From: Pseudonocardia sp. TRM90224
GTDB lineage: Bacteria > Actinomycetota > Actinomycetes > Mycobacteriales > Pseudonocardiaceae
Direction: 5' to 3'
DNA length: 64,000 nucleotides
Assembly: GCF_021245725.1 (NCBI RefSeq)
Contig: NZ_JAJGSX010000015.1
Coordinates: 1 to 64,000 of the forward strand
Shown here: piece by piece, positions 34,186 through 42,279 of the stretch
Layout of the letters: each line of letters opens with the position of its first letter
How positions within the stretch are numbered: the stretch's first letter is position 1
The notes under the pieces: model-generated
What the model was told of the DNA's origin: nothing
What the model saw: the letters and a program-made list of their open reading frames with translations, nothing else
The model's database searches: none
Made by a program: the position numbers and the translations under genes

Positions 34186-34235
34186 TGGTGTTGGTGCGGG
34201 GGTGGCGGGTATTTCGGCCGCACTAAAGTCAGAGG

Positions 34236-35408
34236 ATGGGTGTCCCGTTCTCCGCGTACGGCGCTGAGATCTACCTCGGTGGCCTGGCCGGGCAAGCGCC
34301 CGCGTTCCCGACGGATCCGGCGAAGCTGGAGGAGGCGGCGCGGGCCGTCCTGGACGACGGGCCGTTCGGGTACGTGGCGGGTGGTGCGGGGGCCGGGGCG
34401 ACGATGCGGGCGAACCGGGCGGCGTTCGACCGGTACGCGCTGGTGCCGCGGATGCTGCGGGACGTGACGGAGCGGGACTGGTCGACGTCGGTGCTGGGGA
34501 CGGCGATGCCGGCACCGCTGTTGCTCGCGCCGATCGGGGTGATGTCGATCCTGCACCCCGACGGTGAGCTCGCGGTGGCGCGGGCGGCGGCCGAGGTGGG
34601 GGTGCCGATGGTGCTCTCGACGGCGTCGTCACACGCGATCGAGGAGGTCGCGGCGGCGTCCGGGGACGCTCCGCGCTGGTACCAGCTGTACTGGCCGACC
34701 GACGACGACGTGACGGTGAGCCTGCTCGGGCGGGCGCGGGCGGCGGGCTACTCGGTGCTGGTGGTCACGCTGGACACGTGGACGTTGGGGTGGCGCCCGC
34801 ACGACCTGGATCTGGCGTACCTGCCGTTCCTGCGTGGCGTGGGCACGGCGATCCCGTTCTCCGACCCGGCGTTCCGGGCGAGGCTGGCGAAGCCGCCGGA
34901 GGACGACCTGATGGCGGCGGTGGGGCAGTGGGTGCCGATGTTCACCGGCACGGCGTTGCGGTGGGATCGGCTGGACCTGCTGCGCGAGCACTGGGACGGG
35001 CCGATCGTGCTGAAGGGTGTGCAGCACGTCGAGGACGCGTTGCGGGCCGTGGACGCCGGGATGGACGGGGTGGTGGTGTCCAACCACGGCGGCCGTCAGG
35101 TGGACCGGGCGATCGGGTCGTTGGAGGCGTTGCCGGGGATCGTCGGCGCGGTCGGTGGTCGGGCCGCGGTGCTGTTCGACTCCGGGGTGCGGACGGGTGC
35201 GGACGCGGCGGTGGCGCTGGCGTTGGGCGCCGATGCCGTGTTGCTGGGCCGGCCGCATGCGTACGGGTTGGCGTTGGGCGGTCAGGACGGGGTGCGGCAC
35301 GTCGTGCGCAGCGTGCTGGCGGAGCTGGATCTGACGTTGGCTTTGGCCGGGTTCGGCGATGTGGCGCAGTTGCGTGCGGCGAAGGATGCAGTGCGTACAT
35401 CCGGCTGA
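34236..35408 (+). CDS. FMN-dependent alpha-hydroxy acid oxidoreductase (lactate 2-monooxygenase type)
   Basis: 390-residue flavoenzyme. FMN block LLLAPIGVMSILHPDGE, catalytic His H284 in VVSNHGGRQVDRAIGSLEALP, and DSGVRTGADAAVALALGADA. The PMFTGTALRWD segment and length suggest lactate 2-monooxygenase rather than lactate dehydrogenase. A TAAAGT -10 ending 7 bases before the ATG implies a leaderless mRNA. Confidence 0.88.
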   Translation: MGVPFSAYGAEIYLGGLAGQAPAFPTDPAKLEEAARAVLDDGPFGYVAGGAGAGATMRANRAAFDRYALVPRMLRDVTERDWSTSVLGTAMPAPLLLAPIGVMSILHPDGELAVARAAAEVGVPMVLSTASSHAIEEVAAASGDAPRWYQLYWPTDDDVTVSLLGRARAAGYSVLVVTLDTWTLGWRPHDLDLAYLPFLRGVGTAIPFSDPAFRARLAKPPEDDLMAAVGQWVPMFTGTALRWDRLDLLREHWDGPIVLKGVQHVEDALRAVDAGMDGVVVSNHGGRQVDRAIGSLEALPGIVGAVGGRAAVLFDSGVRTGADAAVALALGADAVLLGRPHAYGLALGGQDGVRHVVRSVLAELDLTLALAGFGDVAQLRAAKDAVRTSG

Positions 35409-35490
35409 CGGCCCACTGACGCGGGGTGACGCTTGGTGATGCCATAGTGGGAACCTCCGGGTGCGGGGGAAGTGGAGGGGGAGAACGGGC

Positions 35491-37293
35491 GTGGATGGGC
35501 TGACCGCGCTGCTCGCCGGCCTGATCTCGGGGTTGCGGGCAACCCTTGCGCCGGACATCTGTCCTGGCGGGTGGCCGTGGGCGGTGTCGCTGCTGGGTGT
35601 GTTCGTCGGGTTGTTGCCGACGGCGGGCATGTTCATCGTGGTGGCGGTGCGGCGCAGGGTGGGGTCGCGTTACCGGCTGGAGTCGTCGATCGTGCTGGTC
35701 GGCGCCGGTCTGGTGTTGTGCGGTCTGCTGCCGTTGCTGGTGTTCACCTCGACGGGGAACCTGTTCCGCGCGGCGGCGATCGACGTGAGCGTGTCCGGGC
35801 TGAGCGAGGCGGCGATGGCCGACCTGCGGTCGTCGGCCTGCGCGGTGGTCGAGTCCCAGGCGAAGTACCTCGGGGAGGGCAGCGTCGGCGACGCGTTCGC
35901 CCCTGGTGATCCGGTGCAGCTGATCCTGGCGTTGATCCTCTACGTGCTGTTGCCGGTGGTCGTGACGATGTTCGTGGCGGCGCAGGCGCGGCTGGTGCTG
36001 CGGCGCGGGCCGTCGTGGCCGTCGAAGTTCTTCTGGGCGCCGATGCTGGCGATGATCCTGCTGACGGTGTCGGTGCCGGGTGGCACGGCCGGGCACCTGT
36101 GGATCGGTGCGGTGTTCGGGGCGTTCCTCGGCATCCCCGCGGTGCTGATGGCGGGGGCGCCGTCGAAGGAGGCGGCGCAGCGGTCGTTGAACCCGCCGCC
36201 CGCGCGGCGACCGGCCCCGGCGGACGGTCGGCAGCAGGCGCGTGGGCCGGTGCGGGCGGCTCCGCCGGCCGGTCACCCGTCGGGGCAGTCGGCGGCTCGC
36301 CCGCCGGACCGGCGCCCGCCCCCGCCGGCGGGGCCGCCGCGGACGAGGGTGGCTCCGGTGCCACCGCCCATGCAGGCCAGCGGGTCCCGGCCGACCCCGG
36401 GCCCGATGAACGGGCGGCCGCCGGCGCCGCAGGGCCCGCCGCGGTTCCGGTTGATCCGCAGGCTCGGGCAGGGCGGGTTCGGGCGGGTGTGGCTCGCGCA
36501 CGACGCGAAGCTGGGGCACGTCGTCGCGTTGAAGGCGGCGCACGCGCCGGACGGTGAGACCGAGGAACGGATCCAGCGTGAGGCGCGGGCGCTGGGTGCG
36601 GTGCGGCACCCGCACTGCGTCCGGATCTACGACATGCTGCTGGCCCGCAGCGACGCCGGCCTCGCCGAGCTGGACGGCATGGTCATCGTGATGGGTTTCG
36701 TCGACGGCATGTCGTTGGGTGAGATGGTGCGCGCCCAGGGTGTGCTGGACGACGTCGCGTCGGCACGGGTGTGGCTGAGCGTGGCCGGCGCGTTGGATGC
36801 GGCGCACCGGCAGGGTGTGATGCACCGCGACGTGAAGCCGGGCAACGTGGTGGTCGACCAGGGCGGGTTGGCGCACCTGATCGACTTCGGGATCGCGCGC
36901 AAGACGGGCGATGCGACGATGACGATGGCCGGGTTCGTGCTGGGCACCCCCGACTTCCTGGCGCCGGAGGCGGCGTGCGGTGAGCGGGCGACGCCCGCGT
37001 CGGACGCGTGGCAGCTGGCGGCGACGGTGTCGTACGCGTTGACCGGGCATCCGCCGCGGGGTGGGCACAAGGACGCGGTGTCGGGGCTGCGGGCGGCGGC
37101 GTCGGGTGCGCCCCTGTCGCACCTGCCGCGGCGCACGGCGCACCTGGCGTTGCTGCAGGCGGCGATGGACAACGACCCGGCGCGGCGGCCGCCGCTGCAG
37201 GCGGTGCAGCGGGCGTTGGCCGACTGGTTGCGCCGGGCGGGTGCGCCGCTGGACGGGCCGGTCACCACGGCGGGGACCACGCCTGTCCGATGA
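35491..37293 (+). CDS. Serine/threonine protein kinase with N-terminal multi-pass membrane domain
   Basis: 600-residue kinase. Residues 1-225 hold about five hydrophobic segments, then a Pro/Arg-rich linker (about 230-315), then a C-terminal kinase: GQGGFGRV glycine loop, K348, HRDVKPGN with D447, DFG at D465, and APE. The usual actinomycete order is kinase, single membrane helix, sensor; here the membrane part comes first and there is no extracellular PASTA domain. GTG 35491 has a strong GGAGGGGGAG site. Its stop overlaps the DUF418-like start (ATGA), so the two may work together. Confidence 0.85.
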   Translation: MDGLTALLAGLISGLRATLAPDICPGGWPWAVSLLGVFVGLLPTAGMFIVVAVRRRVGSRYRLESSIVLVGAGLVLCGLLPLLVFTSTGNLFRAAAIDVSVSGLSEAAMADLRSSACAVVESQAKYLGEGSVGDAFAPGDPVQLILALILYVLLPVVVTMFVAAQARLVLRRGPSWPSKFFWAPMLAMILLTVSVPGGTAGHLWIGAVFGAFLGIPAVLMAGAPSKEAAQRSLNPPPARRPAPADGRQQARGPVRAAPPAGHPSGQSAARPPDRRPPPPAGPPRTRVAPVPPPMQASGSRPTPGPMNGRPPAPQGPPRFRLIRRLGQGGFGRVWLAHDAKLGHVVALKAAHAPDGETEERIQREARALGAVRHPHCVRIYDMLLARSDAGLAELDGMVIVMGFVDGMSLGEMVRAQGVLDDVASARVWLSVAGALDAAHRQGVMHRDVKPGNVVVDQGGLAHLIDFGIARKTGDATMTMAGFVLGTPDFLAPEAACGERATPASDAWQLAATVSYALTGHPPRGGHKDAVSGLRAAASGAPLSHLPRRTAHLALLQAAMDNDPARRPPLQAVQRALADWLRRAGAPLDGPVTTAGTTPVR

Positions 37294-38438
37294 GCGCTCC
37301 GGTGCGCGACCGCCTGCTCGGGGTCGACGCCGCTCGTTTCGTTGCGCTCGTCGGGATGTTCGCGACGCACATCCTGCCGCTCGACGACGACGAGGGTGGG
37401 CGGACGGTCGTCGCGTCGATCGCGAGCGGCCGGTCGGCGGCCCTGTTCGCGGTGCTGGCGGGGGTCGGGATCGCGCTGGCGACAGGTGGGGCGCGCGGGT
37501 TGCCGGACGGGCGTGCGCACGCCGGCGCGGGGGCCGGGCTGCTGGTCCGTGCGGTGCTGGTCGGGTTCCTGGGGTTGTGGTTGGGGTCGTTGCGGCCGCC
37601 GGTGCTGGTGATCTTGGCGTTCTACGCGGTGCTGTTCCTGGTGGCGGTGCCGTTGCTGCGGCTGCCGTGGCCGGTGCTGGCGGTCGGCGCAGTGGTGGCG
37701 TGTGTCGTCACGCCGGTGGTGAGCGTGCTGGTGCGGGCCGGTGGGCCGTTGCGCAATCCGCGTGATCCGACGCTGTTGGGGTTGCAGGATCCGGCGGCGC
37801 TGGCGGGCTCGTTGCTGGTGACGGGCGCGTACCCGGTGTTGACGTGGACGACGTACCTGCTGGCGGGGTTGGCGATCGGGCGGCTCGACCTGCGTGACCG
37901 GCGGGTGGCGGTATGGCTGGTCGGGCTCGGCGTCGGGATGGCGGTGCTGGCGAAGGTGACGTCGGCGGTGCTGCTGTACGTGCTGGGTGGTGCGGCGGCG
38001 TTCGGGGCCGGGGACCTTGCGGAGAGCCGGTACGGGACGATCCCGACCGACACGTGGTGGTGGCTGGCGGTGGACGTCCCGCATTCCGGTGCGCCCCTCG
38101 ACCTGGCGCACACCACGGGCACGGCGATGGCGGTGCTCGGCGTGATACTGCTCCTGGCCCGCTGGTCGCGGGCGGTGGTGTGGCCGCTCGCCGCGGCGGG
38201 TGGGATCCCGCTGACGCTCTACACGGTGCACGTGTGGACGCTGACGACCTTCGACACGCCGCCGACGCTCACCTCGTACCTCGTCTACGTGGTCGCGGCG
38301 CTGCTGATCGGGATCGCGGTGCGTGCTGCTGGGCTGCGCGGGCCGTTCGAGGCGGTCGTGGCGCTGGCGAGTCGGAGGGCGCGGCGGATGGTCGTCGGGC
38401 CGCCGGAACGGGTGGATGAGGGCACGTCGTTGCGGTGA
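37290..38438 (+). CDS. DUF418/acyltransferase-like multi-pass membrane protein
   Basis: 382-residue protein with about ten hydrophobic helices. The start RLLGVDAARFVALVGMFATHILPL is typical of the heparan-acetyltransferase/DUF1624-DUF418 group, with a likely catalytic His at the end of the first helix. It may transfer acyl groups across the membrane. Coupled to the kinase by a 4-bp overlap. Confidence 0.78.
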   Translation: MSAPVRDRLLGVDAARFVALVGMFATHILPLDDDEGGRTVVASIASGRSAALFAVLAGVGIALATGGARGLPDGRAHAGAGAGLLVRAVLVGFLGLWLGSLRPPVLVILAFYAVLFLVAVPLLRLPWPVLAVGAVVACVVTPVVSVLVRAGGPLRNPRDPTLLGLQDPAALAGSLLVTGAYPVLTWTTYLLAGLAIGRLDLRDRRVAVWLVGLGVGMAVLAKVTSAVLLYVLGGAAAFGAGDLAESRYGTIPTDTWWWLAVDVPHSGAPLDLAHTTGTAMAVLGVILLLARWSRAVVWPLAAAGGIPLTLYTVHVWTLTTFDTPPTLTSYLVYVVAALLIGIAVRAAGLRGPFEAVVALASRRARRMVVGPPERVDEGTSLR

Positions 38439-38479
38439 TCCTGCGTGCGGGACGGTCGCTACGGTCCATGCCCGGAGGT

Positions 38480-38537
38480 AGGGCAGGAAAGCCACTTTCC
38501 TGCCCTGTGAGGGCCTGAAAGTGGCTTTCCTGCCCTC
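38480..38537. repeat. Family A element, copy 8
   Basis: Canonical element with perfect second arm CCTGAAAGTGGCTTTC. It begins 42 bp after the DUF418-like stop in a convergent gap of 248 bp. Confidence 0.92.
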
Positions 38538-38610
38538 ACAGCCGAAGGCGTGGTGATCCAGGCGGCGGTCGGTCGCTCCGCTGCCGCGAGGTGGTGCACA
38601 CCGGAGGTGG

Positions 38611-38665
38611 GTGCCAGGAAAGCCACTTTCCCGGCACCACAGGACAGGAAAGTGGCTTTCCTGGC
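38611..38665. repeat. Family A element, copy 9 (TGCCAGG variant)
   Basis: Outer pairs TGCCAGG/CCTGGCA match copy 1 rather than the GGGCAGG type. Spaced 73 bp from copy 8 and 22 bp from the SWIM gene 3' end. Confidence 0.9.
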
Positions 38666-38686
38666 AACGTGTGCGTGTCGGGGCGC

Positions 38687-39571
38687 CTACCGTTCGGCCT
38701 GCCACTCCGCGACGGCGTCCTCAGCCGGCTCCCCGATCACGGCCCGCACGCGTGGTAGCACCTCGGGGTGGTGGGCGGCCCAGCGGAGGGCGTCGTCGCG
38801 CATGTCGGTGGGGAAGGGTGCGCCGTCGAGCAGTGCCCTGGCCACTTCGGCCGCGGAGGCGACCAGCAGCGGCAAGGCGTCCTCCGGCACACCCGGCGCC
38901 GGTGGGGTGGTGACGGCGCGGCGGGTGCGGGGATGGGTGGGTTCGGGCAGGTCGACGGGGTCGGCAGCGAACGCCACCGCCGCGGGGACGGGCCGGTCCA
39001 GCTCGTCCCCTTCCGGTTCGGTGGGGGTCTCCTGGTCGCCGAGAAGGGCGTCGCGGCTGCGTCCGCGGAGCAGGAGCAGGACGAACGGGTCGTCGTCGAG
39101 CAGCCACGCCGTCTGGTAGCAGAGGGCGGCGGCGTGCTGGCAGGGGTCGCCGATGTCGGGGCAGTCGCAGAACGACTCGAGGTCGCCGATCGTGGGCAGC
39201 AGCGCGACGTCGGCGGCGTCGGCCGAGGTCACGAGCGTGCGTGGCACCTCCCCGTCGATCAGCGCGGCGAGGTGCCCGGCCTCGGCGCCGACCTGCGCGA
39301 GGAACCGGGTCCATTCGGCGTCGGTGAGTTCGGTGAGGTGGACGACGACGTCGAACACGCCGTCGGGGTCGTCGACGACGGCGGCGATCCGGCCGGGGGA
39401 GATCGTGATCGGCCCGATCCGGCCGCTCCCGGCGAAGCGGCGTCCCTTGCGCAGCAGGTCGAGGCTGTGGGTGGCGTCCTCCATGGCCGCGACGAACTCC
39501 CGCGCCCACCAGGAGCGGCCCCGCCGGCCGGGGCGGGCGGGGAACGCGGGGAATCCCATGGCGGCGGTCAT
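38687..39571 (-). CDS. SWIM zinc-finger protein partnered with SNF2 helicase
   Basis: 294-residue protein with a SWIM motif CDC...CQHAAALCY (about 150-168), a zinc module tied to nucleic-acid or protein contacts. Genes of this type almost always follow a SNF2 helicase in actinomycetes, as here; the ATG overlaps the helicase stop (ATGA). Role of the pair is unknown but points to chromatin-like or repair remodelling. Confidence 0.85.
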   Translation of the reverse strand: MTAAMGFPAFPARPGRRGRSWWAREFVAAMEDATHSLDLLRKGRRFAGSGRIGPITISPGRIAAVVDDPDGVFDVVVHLTELTDAEWTRFLAQVGAEAGHLAALIDGEVPRTLVTSADAADVALLPTIGDLESFCDCPDIGDPCQHAAALCYQTAWLLDDDPFVLLLLRGRSRDALLGDQETPTEPEGDELDRPVPAAVAFAADPVDLPEPTHPRTRRAVTTPPAPGVPEDALPLLVASAAEVARALLDGAPFPTDMRDDALRWAAHHPEVLPRVRAVIGEPAEDAVAEWQAER

Positions 39572-42279
39572 GCGTCACCGCCCCTGAGCTCGACGAGGTC
39601 GGCCAGCTCGGTGTCGGTGAGTTCGGTGAGCGCTGCCTCGCCGCCGGTGAGGACGGCGTCGGCGAGGGCGCGTTTGGTGGCGAGCATGCCGGCGATGCGG
39701 TCCTCCAAGGTGCCTTCGGCGATGAGTCGGTGGACCTGGACGGGGCGGGTCTGGCCGATGCGGTAGGCGCGGTCGGTGGCCTGGTCCTCGACGGCGGGGT
39801 TCCACCAGCGGTCGTAGTGGATGACGTGGTCGGCGCGGGTGAGGTTGAGACCGGTACCGGCGGCCTTCAGCGAGAGCAGGAAGACGGGGACCTCGCCGCG
39901 CTGGAACCGGTCGACCAGGTCCTGCCTGGTGTGGACGGGGGTGCCGCCGTGCAGGAGCTGCGACGGGATGCCGCGCTCGGTGAGGTGGCGTTCCAGCAGC
40001 CGGGCCATGGCGACGTACTGGGTGAACACGAGCACGGCGCCGTCCTCGGTGAGGATCGTGTCGAGGAGGTCGTCGAGCAGCTCCAGCTTGCCGGAGCGGC
40101 CGGTGAGGACGGGGTCGGTCTCGCGGGCGTACTGGGCGGGGTGGTTGCAGATCTGCTTGAGCGCGGTGAGCAGGGCGATGACCTTTCCGCGGCGGGCGAT
40201 GCCGGCAGAGCTCGCGATGTCCGCGAGGGTTTCCGCGACGACTGCCTCGTAGAGGCCGGCTTGTTCGCGGGTGAGGCCGACGGGCCGGTCGGTCTCGGTC
40301 TTGCGGGGCAGCTCGGGTGCGATGCCGGGGTCGGACTTGCGGCGCCGCAGCAGGAACGGCGCGATGAGGGTGGCGAACCGGGCGGCGGCACGGCGGTCGC
40401 CGTCGGCGATCGGGTCGGCCCACCGTTCCCGGAACTCGCTCTTGCTGCCGAGGAGGCCGGGTGTCGACCAGTCGAGGATCGACCACAGTTCGAGGAGGTT
40501 GTTCTCCACCGGGGTGCCGGTGAGAGCGACCTTGGCCGCGGCGGGGACGGTGCGCAGCGCGCGTGCGGTGCCGGAGGCGGGGTTCTTGATGTGCTGGGCC
40601 TCGTCGGCGACGACGAGTCCCCACCGGTGCGCGGCGAGTGTGGTGTGGTCGCGCAGGAGCGTGCCGTAGGTCGTGAGGACGAACCCGTGCTCGGCGTCGA
40701 GCACCCGTCCGGTGCCGTGGAACCGGACGACGGCCTCCTTGGGGGCGAACCGGTTGATCTCCCGTTCCCAGTTGCCCAGCAGCGAAGCCGGGCACACCAC
40801 GAGCGTCGGCCCGGCGTCCTCGGGCGTGCGGTGCAGGTGCAGCGCGATCAGGGTGATCGTCTTCCCGAGGCCCATGTCGTCGGCGAGGCACGCACCCAGC
40901 CCCAGGGACGTCATCCGGGCGAGCCAGCCGAGGCCGCGGAGCTGGTAGTCGCGCAGCGACGCCTCCAGCCCGTCGGGGATGCCGACCGGTTCGGCCGGAG
41001 CGGAGAGGCGTTCCTTCAGGTCGGCGAGCCAGCCGGTGGCGACGACGGGGACGCGCTCGCCGTCGAGGTCGACCTCACCGGTGAGCGCCGCGGTGAGCGC
41101 GCTGACGGCGCCGACCGGGCCGGCGGTGCGCCGGGTAGCGTGGTCGCGGGACGCGGGGTCGACCAGCACCCACTGGTCACGCAGCCGGACGACGGGGCGG
41201 TGGCTCTCGGCGAGCTGGTCCATCTCGGCGGCGGTGAGCGGTTCGCCGCGCAGCGCCACCTCCCAGTCGAGCGTGAACGGTTCGCCGTCGGCGCCGAACG
41301 TCGCCGGTCCGGCGCCACGACCGGCGACGACCCGGGTGGTGAGCTCCGGGCGCAGCTCGCGCGGCCAGTGCACGGCCACCCCACCATCGGCGAGGGTCTG
41401 CGCCGCGACACCGAGCAGCTCGGCGACGTCGTTGTCGTCCAGGTCGAGGGTGTCGGGCACCGACTGGCTGAGCAGCCGCGCCAGCGGGTCCCACAGGCGG
41501 GACGCGCGGCGCACGGCGAGCAGCGCGTCGAGCCGGGCCTGCGGGCCGAACCCGACCGCGGCGCCCGTCCAGATGTCGGTGAGATCGGCGACCCGGGTGG
41601 GGTCGGCGAGCGCGTGCACCTGGACGACGGCGTGGAACCGGCCGGACGCCGGATCGTCCGGCGCCTCCACCCGCAGCGACATCCGCACCCCAGCGTCCAA
41701 CCCCGCCGCGGCTTCCGCCGCCCATTCCCGCAGGTCGGAGGCCTGCTGGGGGATGGGGTCGGCGTAGCGGGCGGTGCCGGTGGCGAGCGCGGCGGCCGGG
41801 GTGCGGGCAACGGTGTCGGCGACGGCGTCGAGGAACGCCCGCAGCAGCGGCGCCGCCGCGGGCAGCAGGTCGGTGCCCGGCAGCGGGACGGCGCGCGCGG
41901 ACGCCGGCATCGCGGCGGCCAGCGCGCGGACCTGGTCGGCGTCGGTGTCGTCGAGCGGGCCGACGCGCCATGCGTCGAACCCGTCCGGCGACACCCCGGG
42001 CAGCAGCCGGCCGGCGGCGACGAGCCGCAACGCCATGCGGGCGGCGGCTGCCCAGAACCTGGTGGCGGGGTGGGCAGGAAAGCCACTTTCCGGCCCTGTG
42101 GGGGCCTGAACGTGGCTTTCCTGCCCTCCCGGCCGGAGGCCGGGGGCGTCCACCAAAAGCAGCGCGGGGAGGGCGTCGCGCAGCGCGAGGCGGCGGGGCG
42201 CCCCGCCGTCGGGACCGGTGGCCCCGACGGCGAGGGTGCCCGACCGCGGTGGGTCGGCCGGAAGGAAAGTGAGGGTCAC
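39568..42279 (-). CDS. SNF2/HepA-family helicase with an in-frame palindromic repeat
   Basis: 903-residue ATPase. The C-terminal half holds Swi2/Snf2 motifs: I DDMGLGKT, II VADEAQHIKN, III LTGTPVENN, V-VI QATDRAYRIGQTRPVQVHRL. The N-terminal half is a family-specific SNF2-N-terminal region. Residues 51-70 (GGQESHVQAPTGPESGFPAH) are encoded by a family A element without frame loss. It begins at GTG 42279, which overlaps the UvrA-like stop, and is upstream of the SWIM gene. Confidence 0.9.
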   Translation of the reverse strand: MTLTFLPADPPRSGTLAVGATGPDGGAPRRLALRDALPALLLVDAPGLRPGGQESHVQAPTGPESGFPAHPATRFWAAAARMALRLVAAGRLLPGVSPDGFDAWRVGPLDDTDADQVRALAAAMPASARAVPLPGTDLLPAAAPLLRAFLDAVADTVARTPAAALATGTARYADPIPQQASDLREWAAEAAAGLDAGVRMSLRVEAPDDPASGRFHAVVQVHALADPTRVADLTDIWTGAAVGFGPQARLDALLAVRRASRLWDPLARLLSQSVPDTLDLDDNDVAELLGVAAQTLADGGVAVHWPRELRPELTTRVVAGRGAGPATFGADGEPFTLDWEVALRGEPLTAAEMDQLAESHRPVVRLRDQWVLVDPASRDHATRRTAGPVGAVSALTAALTGEVDLDGERVPVVATGWLADLKERLSAPAEPVGIPDGLEASLRDYQLRGLGWLARMTSLGLGACLADDMGLGKTITLIALHLHRTPEDAGPTLVVCPASLLGNWEREINRFAPKEAVVRFHGTGRVLDAEHGFVLTTYGTLLRDHTTLAAHRWGLVVADEAQHIKNPASGTARALRTVPAAAKVALTGTPVENNLLELWSILDWSTPGLLGSKSEFRERWADPIADGDRRAAARFATLIAPFLLRRRKSDPGIAPELPRKTETDRPVGLTREQAGLYEAVVAETLADIASSAGIARRGKVIALLTALKQICNHPAQYARETDPVLTGRSGKLELLDDLLDTILTEDGAVLVFTQYVAMARLLERHLTERGIPSQLLHGGTPVHTRQDLVDRFQRGEVPVFLLSLKAAGTGLNLTRADHVIHYDRWWNPAVEDQATDRAYRIGQTRPVQVHRLIAEGTLEDRIAGMLATKRALADAVLTGGEAALTELTDTELADLVELRGGDA
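42072..42128. repeat. Family A element, copy 10, inside the SNF2 gene
   Basis: Full element with one changed base in the second arm (CTGAACGTGG). It is read in a different frame from copy 3, giving GQESHVQAP...GPESGFP rather than GRKATFLP...GRKVAFLP. This supports insertion as DNA, not as a conserved protein domain. Confidence 0.92.

Noticed and set aside
38480-38665. Family A pair as ends of an insertion sequence
   Set aside because: No transposase or open frame lies between the copies, and the spacing is only 73 bp.
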